Shown: positions 1 to 5,174 of the stretch, piece after piece
Position numbering within the stretch: the first letter of the stretch is position 1
How the letters are laid out: each line of letters opens with the position of its first letter
DNA from: an uncultured Rhodobacterales bacterium
GTDB lineage: Bacteria; Pseudomonadota; Alphaproteobacteria; Rhodobacterales; Rhodobacteraceae
Length of the DNA stretch: 5,174 nucleotides
Reading direction: 5' to 3'
NCBI GenBank assembly: GCA_937901055.1
Contig: CALCGO010000049.1
Location: forward strand, 1-5,174
The notes under the pieces: model-generated
Database searches by the model: none
Told to the model about the DNA's origin: nothing
What the model saw: the letters and a program-made list of their open reading frames with translations, nothing else
Translations under genes and position numbers: made by a program

Positions 1-393
1 GTCTACAGGGAAGAACAATCCAGTGGCGCGGAGGTCTTCGTTCAACTGTTCGCGCGTCACACCGGGTTGGACGACGGCGTCCATATCTTCGGCGTGAATA
101 TCCAGCACCGCGTTCATGTTGGACATATCAAGGCTGATGCCACCGCGCACGGCGAGCTGGTGCCCCTCCAGCGAGGTTCCGGTGCCGTAGGCAATAATCG
201 GGCAATCGTTGGCGGAGCATATTTTGACAATTTCGGAAACTTCGGCGGTGGTGTTCGGGAATACGACGGCATCCGGTGGGGTGACGGGGAAGTAGGCCTC
301 GTTCTGGCCGTGGGCATCCAAAACCGAATTGTTGGTCGAAATTTGTTCGCCAAAGGCGGATTGTAAGGCTTTGATTGCGGCTTCGATGCTCAT
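1..393 (-). CDS. FAD-binding oxidoreductase, D-lactate dehydrogenase/GlcD type (N-terminal part)
   Basis: This is the first 131 residues of a flavoprotein whose remainder lies beyond the left edge; family members are usually about 460-480 residues. The visible part begins the PCMH-type FAD-binding domain (from about residue 38, PPDAVVFPNTTAEVSEIV). It contains the diagnostic loop YGTGTSLEGH (69-78), which contacts the FAD pyrophosphate in D-lactate dehydrogenase (cytochrome) and glycolate oxidase GlcD, then GGISLDMSNMN (84-94) and VVQPGV (107-112). Such enzymes oxidise D-lactate, glycolate or related 2-hydroxyacids and pass electrons to cytochrome c or quinone. The substrate cannot be fixed because the C-terminal substrate domain is missing. 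The ATG at 393 is supported by GGAGG (402-406 on the complementary strand) with an 8-base spacer. It is divergent from the thioesterase gene. Family assignment is strong, substrate is not. Confidence 0.9.
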   Translation of the reverse strand, partial: MSIEAAIKALQSAFGEQISTNNSVLDAHGQNEAYFPVTPPDAVVFPNTTAEVSEIVKICSANDCPIIAYGTGTSLEGHQLAVRGGISLDMSNMNAVLDIHAEDMDAVVQPGVTREQLNEDLRATGLFFPVD

Positions 394-401
394 GGGGGTT
401 C

Positions 402-406
402 CCTCC
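402..406 (-). promoter_or_regulatory. Shine-Dalgarno of the FAD oxidoreductase gene
   Basis: On the minus strand the bases read GGAGG, a full match to the anti-Shine-Dalgarno core, 8 bases before the ATG at 393. It is the strongest ribosome binding site in the window and fixes the start of the oxidoreductase. Confidence 0.75.
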
Positions 407-430
407 GGTTTAAGGCCACAGTAGTGTCGA

Positions 431-441
431 CTTGAATCAAG
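431..441. promoter_or_regulatory. 11-base palindrome in divergent intergenic region, possible operator
   Basis: CTTGAATCAAG is a perfect palindrome with 5-base arms around one central base. It lies in the 60-base gap between the divergent oxidoreductase and thioesterase genes, 12 bases before the thioesterase ATG. Read on the minus strand it contains TTGATT, which resembles a -35 element, but no good -10 follows at the right spacing. A regulator site is possible; a chance palindrome of this size is also plausible. Confidence 0.25.
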
Positions 442-453
442 GGAAAGTACGAA

Positions 454-960
454 ATGACACCATTTGAGGGACATGACGGGACGTATGATGCGCCAGTTAC
501 GCTGGCAGATCGCAAAGTGCCGGCTGAGTGGATTGATTATAACGGGCATATGAATGTCGCCTACTACATTATGGCGATAGATCAGGCTCTAGACCGCTTT
601 TTGGAAGGCGAACTGGGGATTGGCGAGGCACATGCGGCGCGAGTTCGGCAAGGCCCCTATGCGCTGCAATCCCACGTCCAGTTTTTGGGGGAGTTGTTGG
701 AAGGCGCGCTGTTTAGCGTCACCGTTCGGCTGATTGATTGTGACGCCAAACGGATGCATTTGTTTATCGAACTTCGTTCGGACGGTGATTTGGCGGCGAC
801 CTGTGAGCAAATGTTGATGAATGTAGATTTGGAGACACGGCGGTCAGCCCCCTACCCTGATTGGGCGCAAGCGCGTATGGCGGCGATGCTGAAGGCGCAT
901 TCCGTCTTAGAGCGGCCTCGGCAATTGGGTGCCGCAATTGGTATCCGGCGAAAGGGTTAA
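454..960 (+). CDS. Acyl-CoA thioesterase, 4HBT hotdog-fold family
   Basis: A 168-residue cytoplasmic protein of typical single-hotdog length. The N-terminal half carries WIDYNGHMNVAYY (26-38), the 4HBT signature that caps the central hotdog helix. Asp28 is at the position of the catalytic Asp in 4-hydroxybenzoyl-CoA thioesterases. The VPAEWIDYNGHMN style most resembles the thioesterase domain linked to L-carnitine dehydrogenase and betainyl-CoA thioesterase, but no carnitine gene is visible here, so the acyl-CoA substrate is open. Residues from about 70 (LQSHVQFLGELLEGALFSVTV) fit the hotdog beta-strands. The ATG at 454 has only a weak purine-rich site (AGGGAAAG, 440-447). The stop codon at 958-960 is followed after one base by the CLC start, indicating co-transcription and probable translational coupling. 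No signal peptide or membrane segment is present. Confidence 0.88.
   Translation: MTPFEGHDGTYDAPVTLADRKVPAEWIDYNGHMNVAYYIMAIDQALDRFLEGELGIGEAHAARVRQGPYALQSHVQFLGELLEGALFSVTVRLIDCDAKRMHLFIELRSDGDLAATCEQMLMNVDLETRRSAPYPDWAQARMAAMLKAHSVLERPRQLGAAIGIRRKG
951..956 (+). promoter_or_regulatory. Shine-Dalgarno deciding the CLC start
   Basis: AAAGGG lies inside the last codons of the thioesterase gene, 5 bases before the ATG at 962. It favours that ATG over the in-frame GTG at 929 and makes coupling to translation of the upstream gene likely. Confidence 0.55.
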
Positions 961-961
961 C

Positions 962-2638
962 ATGCTGCGGCCTGTCGGAAATTTTGTGAAGCAAAGTTAC
1001 ACGGGGGTGTATGGCGAGTGCCGCTCGGCGCTTTCAACGATCCGCACGAAAGGGCCGGGGCAGTTAACATTCTGGATTTTGGCGTTGATCATTGGTGTGG
1101 CGGCAGGGGCCGCAGCGCTGGGGTTTCGTGTGGCAATTTCCGAAATTCAGGGGCTGTTGTACGGTGCGGATGACCATACGCTGGCAACAACGCTTGGGTC
1201 ACTTGATTGGAAATGGGTCGTTGGCATTCCGATTTTGGGCGGTCTGGCGGTTGGCTTGATCCTTTCGATATTTACGCCGGACGGACAGGCGCGCGCGGTG
1301 TCGGACGTGATCGACGGGGCGGCGATGCACGAAGGGCGCGTCAGTAAGAAGGTCGGCCTAGCATCGGCAGCGGCGGCGTTGATCACGCTTTCAACGGGTG
1401 GTTCAAGTGGCCGCGAGGGGCCAGTTGTGCATTTGGCTGCGGTGATTTCCAGTTGGGTTTCAAACCGTATTCATGCTGACGGAATTACCGCACGGGATTT
1501 GATGGGCTGTGCAGTTGCCGCAGCGGTTTCGGCGTCTTTTAACGCGCCACTTGCGGGGACAATTTTCGCGCTTGAGGTGGTGTTACGCCACTTCGCGGTT
1601 CATGCATTTGCCCCGATTGTCATAGCGTCCGTGGCTGGAACAGTCGTCAGCCGTTTGCAAATGGGTAATGTGACGGAGTTCATTTTGCCGATAAACCCAA
1701 TTGCCTTGCACGTCGAATTGCCCGCATTTCTAATGCTGGGGATCGTATCTGGCTTGGTGGCTTTTGTACTGATCCGTAGTATATTTTTGGCCGAAGACTG
1801 GGGGGATGCGATTCAGAAATACACCCGTTTGCCCAGCTTTTTGCGTCCGGCCGTGGCGGGGGCGATGTTGGGTGGGTTAGCGTTAATGTTTCCGCACATC
1901 ATCGGCGTCGGGTATGAAACCACATCGTCCGCGCTGACCGGACAGTTGTTGATGCACGAGGCGTTTGTTTTCGCGATTATCAAGGTTGTCGCCGTTGCGA
2001 TTACATTTGCTGGGCGTATGGGGGGCGGCGTTTTCTCACCATCTTTGATGCTGGGTGCTTTGACGGGTTTGACGTTCGGATTGGTGGCGACATCAGTTTT
2101 CCCCGGGATTTCGGGTAGCGAGACGATTTACGCGCTGGCAGGTATGGCTGCGGTGGCTGCCGCGGTGCTGGGTGCGCCGATTTCGACGACGTTGATTGTG
2201 TTTGAAATGACAGGGGATTGGCAGGCGGGAATTGCGGTGATGGTCTCCGTATCGTTGTCCAGCGCGTTAACCAGTCGCTTGGTAGATCGCAGTTTCTTCT
2301 TGACACAGTTGGAGCGGCGTGGCGTGCATTTGGCAGCAGGACCGCAAGAATATCTTCTATCCACGATCAGCGTTCGCAACATAATGCATTTGGTCGGATC
2401 GGGAGAAGATGCGCCGCCGTCGCAGTGCCAAAGCCTTATCGAACAGGGCGCGTATGTGGATATTACCGAGACGTTAGAAACAGCTATGGCGAAGCTCGAG
2501 GCGTCGCCGTTGCAGCTTTTGCCTGTGGTCGAACAATTGGAAAGCGGGCCGGACTTAATCGGCACGCTTTATCTTGTCGATGCTTTGCGAAGTTATAATC
2601 GCGCGCTAGCCGCAACCGCGCAGGAGGAACATTCGTAG
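962..2638 (+). CDS. CLC-family chloride channel/transporter with degenerate CBS C-terminus
   Basis: A 558-residue inner-membrane protein with many hydrophobic helices (about residues 35-440) and a soluble tail. CLC signatures are present: GREGP (150-154) with gating glutamate Glu152, FNAPLAGTIFALE (193-205), and GVFSP (356-360). By gapless comparison with remembered E. coli ClcA, Glu202 is kept (Glu205), but the proton glutamate Glu203 is Val206, Tyr445 is Phe446, and GSGIP is replaced by GQARA (108-112). Channel, uncoupled or variant exchanger behaviour is therefore possible. The tail (VRNIM at 471-475, then TETLETAM to LIGTLYLVDALR) resembles a worn CBS pair. I chose the ATG at 962, preceded by AAAGGG (951-956) and one base after the thioesterase stop. 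An in-frame GTG at 929 lacks a binding site and would overlap that gene. The gene ends two bases from the convergent DUF427 stop. Confidence 0.93.
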   Translation: MLRPVGNFVKQSYTGVYGECRSALSTIRTKGPGQLTFWILALIIGVAAGAAALGFRVAISEIQGLLYGADDHTLATTLGSLDWKWVVGIPILGGLAVGLILSIFTPDGQARAVSDVIDGAAMHEGRVSKKVGLASAAAALITLSTGGSSGREGPVVHLAAVISSWVSNRIHADGITARDLMGCAVAAAVSASFNAPLAGTIFALEVVLRHFAVHAFAPIVIASVAGTVVSRLQMGNVTEFILPINPIALHVELPAFLMLGIVSGLVAFVLIRSIFLAEDWGDAIQKYTRLPSFLRPAVAGAMLGGLALMFPHIIGVGYETTSSALTGQLLMHEAFVFAIIKVVAVAITFAGRMGGGVFSPSLMLGALTGLTFGLVATSVFPGISGSETIYALAGMAAVAAAVLGAPISTTLIVFEMTGDWQAGIAVMVSVSLSSALTSRLVDRSFFLTQLERRGVHLAAGPQEYLLSTISVRNIMHLVGSGEDAPPSQCQSLIEQGAYVDITETLETAMAKLEASPLQLLPVVEQLESGPDLIGTLYLVDALRSYNRALAATAQEEHS

Positions 2639-2640
2639 GG

Positions 2641-2985
2641 TTAGAAATGCTCGACCGTGGTTTTGTCGGTGTAAAACGACAGATATCCGGTGATCTCTTT
2701 AACCGCGTCAAGGGGCTCTTCGTAAGTCCAAACGGAGTTTTCAATCAGGCCGCTTTTAGCCGCGATTCCGAAATAGCTGGCCTCGCCTTTATAAGGACAT
2801 GTTGAGCGTTGATCGGACGTATCGAGGAACGCCATGGCTACGTCTTCGCGCGGGAAATAGATTGCGACGGGATAGTCCCCTTCGTGCAGTTCCAAAGCAC
2901 TGCTAGATTCTGCAATTACGGCACCGCCGGCACGCACAACCCATGTTCCGGTCGCGGGTTTAATGGTGATTCTGTTGTCGGTCAT
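2641..2985 (-). CDS. DUF427 domain protein (PF04248)
   Basis: A 114-residue soluble protein that consists of a single DUF427 domain, the family's normal size. Recognisable features are the ITIKPATGTWVVRAGGAVIAES opening (positions about 5-26), YFPREDV (around 44-50), the conserved CPYKGEASYF (about 68-77) and a late VWTYEEPLDAV stretch. The biochemical function of the family is not established, so none is assigned. The start is the ATG at 2985, preceded by AAGGA (2993-2997, minus strand) with a 7-base spacer. A longer reading frame reaches 3042, but its added 19 residues have no binding site and do not look like the family. The gene lies 72 bases downstream of aminopeptidase P on the same strand, so it may be read from that transcript or from its own promoter. 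Confidence 0.9.
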   Translation of the reverse strand: MTDNRITIKPATGTWVVRAGGAVIAESSSALELHEGDYPVAIYFPREDVAMAFLDTSDQRSTCPYKGEASYFGIAAKSGLIENSVWTYEEPLDAVKEITGYLSFYTDKTTVEHF

Positions 2986-3013
2986 GTGGCGTTCCTTTTT
3001 ATTGCAAGAACGG

Positions 3014-3042
3014 TATCTAACCGATTGGTAAAGAAATTTCAA
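3014..3042 (-). promoter_or_regulatory. Candidate sigma-70-like promoter for the DUF427 gene
   Basis: On the minus strand, TTGAAA (3037-3042; 5 of 6 matches to TTGACA) is followed after exactly 17 bases by TAGATA (3014-3019; 3 of 6 matches to TATAAT). A start site near 3007 would give a leader of about 20 bases containing the AAGGA site. The -10 match is weak, so this is tentative. Confidence 0.35.
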
Positions 3043-3057
3043 CCATTGTGCAGTGCA

Positions 3058-4848
3058 TCATATCGGCGCACAGGCGGTTCGTAACCACGCTCGCGTATCG
3101 GTACTGACGAGATTGTTAACCTTCTCGAAGACCTCGGCGTGGTAGGCGTTTAGCCAGTTGCGCTCGTCCAAGGTCAATAGGTCGGCCAAAATCAGGTGTC
3201 GGTCTATGGGCACATACGTCAGCGTTTCAAAGCCGAGCATCTCGCGATCGCCACCTTTCGGGGTTGTCGCCGGGTTGACGACCAGCAGGTTTTCGATGCG
3301 GATGCCGTAGGCATTTTCTTTGTAGTGACCCGGCTCGTTCGAGACAATCATTCCGACTTCAAGGGGTGGTGTGGACCGGCGGGAAATACCTTGCGGTCCC
3401 TCATGGACGCCCAAATAGGCCCCAACACCGTGGCCGGTTCCATGGTCATAATCCATACCCGCTTGCCAGAGTGCCATACGGGCGAAGCCGTCAAGGTCGC
3501 GCCCAGCAAGCCCAACAGGCCAACGGGCGCAGGTAATAGCGATCATTCCTTTCAAGACCAGAGTGTTGGCACGTTTGATGTCGTCAGACACGTCGCCAAC
3601 CGCGATTGTGCGGGTGATGTCCGTGGTGCCGTCTTCGTATTGGCCGCCGCTGTCGACCAGTAGCGTTTCGCCGGATTGGATCGTGCGGTTGGAGTTTTCA
3701 TCGACGCGGTAGTGCACGATTGCGCCGTTGGGGCCGGAACCACAGATGGTTTCAAACGAGATATCTTTGAGGGCATTCGTATTGCGGCGGAAGGTTTCCA
3801 GCTTTTGCACCACGTCAATTTCGCTTAGCGCGCCACCAGGGGCAGCAGATTCGAGCCAGCAGAGGAATTCTGCCATGGCGGCAGCGTCGCGGATATGCGC
3901 AGTGCGAGATCCGGCGATCTCCGTCGGGTTTTTGCAGGCTTTGGGCAGGATGCACGGGTCTGTTACCCATTCTGGATTTTGGAGCAGGTCGGATATCGCG
4001 ACCGGAGCCGTATTTCGATCAACGGCAGCTTTGCCGTCTAGTTCTGCTAGTTTTGGAGCGAAATCTGCTTCGGGGTGGAGTGTTACGGATGTGCCCAGAT
4101 GCGCGCCGAGCTTGTCGTCGCACTTGTCGGGGTTCACGAACAGATCGACATTGCCGTCAGAGTGCAGAATCGCGAAGCACAGAGCCACAGGGGTGTTTGA
4201 AATGTCGGAGCCACGGATATTCAGCAACCACGCGATGGAGTCCGGCAAGGTTAGAACGGCGGCAGCCAGATCTTGTTTGGCCAATTCTGCGCCAATATTC
4301 TGGCGTTTGCTTTCGCTGGTTTCGCCCGAAAACTCTATCCCGTAGGGGTGCACTTTCCCTTGAGGCGGCTCGGGGCGATCAATCCAAACGCGGTCAACAA
4401 GATTGTCAGTTTTCTTAATCGTGATACTGTGATCGGCAACTGCCTTCTCCAGCTTTTCGATCGTATCGAAGCTGTGCAGCCATGGATCGTAGGCGATTGT
4501 GCCACCCTTCGGGAGGGCTTCGATCAACCAATCTGAAAGCTCTACACCGTGAAGTGGCACAGGGGTGAAGCTGTTCAAGTCGACTTGCGAGCGGACTTGT
4601 AGGGTGTAACGCCCGTCAATGAAAACGCCCGCTTTGTCCAGCAAAGCAGCGCAAAACCCGGCGGAACCTGTGAAGCCGGTCAACCACGCCAAACGCTCGG
4701 AATTTGCCGCGACGTTTTCACCAAAATGCGCGTCGGCGCGAGGGATCAGGAACCCGTCCAGTTGTTCAGCCTTCAATGTTTCGCGCAATTTGGCCAAGCG
4801 CGCTGGCCCGGCGTCCGGGGATGTGGTTACGGCGAAAGTTTGGAACAT
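3058..4848 (-). CDS. pepP: Xaa-Pro aminopeptidase (aminopeptidase P), peptidase family M24B
   Basis: A 596-residue cytoplasmic metallopeptidase that removes the N-terminal residue from peptides with proline in second position. Its length and three-domain layout resemble eukaryotic cytosolic XPNPEP1 (about 620 residues) more than the shorter E. coli PepP (about 440). Residues about 15-150 form the first creatinase-N domain, about 170-310 the second, and about 320-530 the pita-bread M24 domain, followed by a C-terminal M24_C segment to 596. All five expected metal ligands are visible: Asp399 (LLVDSGGQY), Asp410 (TTDITRT), His473 (GTGHGVG), Glu505 (SNEPGHY) and Glu519 (IRIENL), plus family histidines His379 (IVHYR) and His482 (VHEGP). 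The enzyme should be active with a dinuclear metal centre, usually manganese. I start at the ATG at 4848. The frame opens upstream to 4932, but the extra 28 residues are non-family-like. The ribosome site is weak. The symbol denotes the family, not one-to-one orthology with E. coli PepP. Confidence 0.94.
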   Translation of the reverse strand: MFQTFAVTTSPDAGPARLAKLRETLKAEQLDGFLIPRADAHFGENVAANSERLAWLTGFTGSAGFCAALLDKAGVFIDGRYTLQVRSQVDLNSFTPVPLHGVELSDWLIEALPKGGTIAYDPWLHSFDTIEKLEKAVADHSITIKKTDNLVDRVWIDRPEPPQGKVHPYGIEFSGETSESKRQNIGAELAKQDLAAAVLTLPDSIAWLLNIRGSDISNTPVALCFAILHSDGNVDLFVNPDKCDDKLGAHLGTSVTLHPEADFAPKLAELDGKAAVDRNTAPVAISDLLQNPEWVTDPCILPKACKNPTEIAGSRTAHIRDAAAMAEFLCWLESAAPGGALSEIDVVQKLETFRRNTNALKDISFETICGSGPNGAIVHYRVDENSNRTIQSGETLLVDSGGQYEDGTTDITRTIAVGDVSDDIKRANTLVLKGMIAITCARWPVGLAGRDLDGFARMALWQAGMDYDHGTGHGVGAYLGVHEGPQGISRRSTPPLEVGMIVSNEPGHYKENAYGIRIENLLVVNPATTPKGGDREMLGFETLTYVPIDRHLILADLLTLDERNWLNAYHAEVFEKVNNLVSTDTRAWLRTACAPI

Positions 4849-4891
4849 AGGTCGGCTCGCTGATTTGTTATTGACGTGTGAGCGCTTAGGT

Positions 4892-4920
4892 TTGCACGGT
4901 TCGCGGATTACCGCTAGGGT
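4892..4920 (+). promoter_or_regulatory. Weak promoter candidate for the right-edge gene
   Basis: TTGCAC (4892-4897) and TAGGGT (4915-4920) are separated by 17 bases and lie about 30 bases before the ATG at 4952. The -10 matches consensus at only 3 of 6 positions, and it falls inside the inverted repeat. If real, a protein bound to that repeat would block it. Confidence is low. Confidence 0.2.
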
Positions 4921-4924
4921 AATC
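4906..4924. promoter_or_regulatory. Perfect 7-base inverted repeat in the divergent intergenic region, possible operator
   Basis: GATTACC (4906-4912) and GGTAATC (4918-4924) are exact reverse complements separated by the 5 bases GCTAG. The element lies 27 bases before the ATG at 4952 and 57 bases upstream of the aminopeptidase P start. It therefore sits where a repressor or activator could act on one or both divergent genes. It is not followed by a T-run on either strand, so a terminator is unlikely. No known regulator motif is recognised. Confidence 0.4.
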
Positions 4925-4940
4925 GGCAGCAATGCAGAAA

Positions 4941-4945
4941 AAGGA
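4941..4945 (+). promoter_or_regulatory. Shine-Dalgarno of the right-edge membrane protein gene
   Basis: AAGGA is placed 6 bases before the ATG at 4952, good spacing for a ribosome binding site, and supports a real gene start there. Confidence 0.6.
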
Positions 4946-4951
4946 CTCGAG

Positions 4952-5174
4952 ATGACTAAACTATTGGCGTTTCTGTTTTTTATTGGTGGGGCAGTACGTG
5001 TATGGTTTGATTGGCGAGATACGATTTCACAGGCGGACCCGTTTCGTTTTGCCGATACGGGAACCGTCTGGGCGCAAATCCATTTCGGCAGTTTGCAAGT
5101 TTTTCAGCCCGCAATTGAACGATACATCGGTCCGTGGGTATGGGAGCGGGTGATCTTTCCGGTTCTATTAACCC
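4952..5174 (+). CDS. Small putative membrane protein, unknown function (N-terminal part)
   Basis: An open frame of 74 residues that continues past the right edge. It starts MTKLLAFLFFIGGAVRVWF, a hydrophobic segment (about residues 3-18) that could be a signal anchor or first transmembrane helix. A more polar, tryptophan-rich middle follows (WRDTISQADPFRF, DTGTVWAQIHFGSLQVFQPAIERYIGPWVW). It ends in the hydrophobic VIFPVLLT, which may open a second helix. With two helices flanking a periplasmic loop it would be a protein of roughly 90 residues, but that length is a guess. I recognise no named family. A good ribosome site (AAGGA, 4941-4945) supports the start. It is divergent from aminopeptidase P and shares the intergenic inverted repeat with it. 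Confidence 0.72.
   Translation, partial: MTKLLAFLFFIGGAVRVWFDWRDTISQADPFRFADTGTVWAQIHFGSLQVFQPAIERYIGPWVWERVIFPVLLT

Noticed and set aside
67..366. 99-codon plus-strand open frame
   Set aside because: It is antisense to the FAD-binding domain; the minus-strand reading carries the clear GTGTSLEGH motif.
929..961. GTG start for the CLC gene giving 11 extra residues
   Set aside because: There is no ribosome site before it and it overlaps the thioesterase by 32 bases, whereas the ATG at 962 has AAAGGG at good spacing.
2128..2565. 145-codon minus-strand open frame
   Set aside because: It is antisense to the CLC gene, is rich in Ser, Thr, Ala and Ile without a recognisable pattern, and overlaps well-supported CLC helices and tail.
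3049..3057. TGCAGTGCA palindrome just downstream of the aminopeptidase P stop
   Set aside because: Four-base arms are too short for a stable hairpin and no T-run follows, so neither a terminator nor an operator can be supported.
3196..3663. 155-codon plus-strand open frame
   Set aside because: It is wholly antisense to the M24 catalytic domain of aminopeptidase P, whose metal ligands are intact. The translated product shows no family-like motif and the frame has no convincing ribosome site.
3728..4345. 205-codon plus-strand open frame
   Set aside because: It is antisense to the middle of aminopeptidase P. Its composition is rich in Ser, Ala and Arg, as expected for a shadow frame, with no domain signature.
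4849..4932. 28-residue N-terminal extension of aminopeptidase P
   Set aside because: The added residues are unlike the family N-terminus and the coding would run through the inverted repeat and the promoter zone of the divergent gene. The start at 4848 has only a weak ribosome site, so some doubt remains.

Overview
The window looks like a chromosomal segment of an alphaproteobacterium, most likely a marine Rhodobacterales (Roseobacter-group) species. This is inferred from protein character: a long, XPNPEP1-like aminopeptidase P, a CLC protein with an SFFLTQLERRG stretch, a DUF427 protein, and moderate-GC coding sequence with frequent TTG and GTG codons. No 16S or other marker gene is present, so the placement is tentative. 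Coding density is high. There are no tRNA or rRNA genes, insertion sequences, CRISPR arrays, prophage genes or recognisable defence genes, and no gene-free stretch reaches 300 bases.

Layout. (1) Bases 1-393, minus strand: the N-terminal 131 residues of a D-lactate dehydrogenase/GlcD-type FAD oxidoreductase that runs off the left edge. (2) Bases 394-453: a 60-base divergent intergenic region holding a strong Shine-Dalgarno for the oxidoreductase and an 11-base palindrome. (3) Bases 454-2638, plus strand: a two-gene unit, a hotdog-fold acyl-CoA thioesterase followed after one base by a CLC-family chloride channel/transporter with a degenerate C-terminal CBS region. (4) Bases 2641-4848, minus strand: an M24B aminopeptidase P followed downstream by a small DUF427 protein, which may also have its own promoter. 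The CLC and DUF427 genes converge with only two bases between their stop codons. (5) Bases 4849-4951: a second divergent intergenic region with a perfect 7-base inverted repeat. (6) Bases 4952-5174, plus strand: the start of a small, probably membrane-anchored protein of unknown function, cut by the right edge.

The genes do not form one obvious pathway. They look like general housekeeping functions: 2-hydroxyacid oxidation, acyl-CoA hydrolysis, anion transport and proline-peptide turnover. The only tight link is thioesterase-CLC. I found no convincing new multi-gene system. The most notable point is that the CLC protein keeps the gating glutamate but lacks the E. coli-type internal proton glutamate, the chloride-coordinating tyrosine and the GSGIP motif. 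Its mechanism therefore cannot be assumed to be the classical 2 Cl-/1 H+ exchange.
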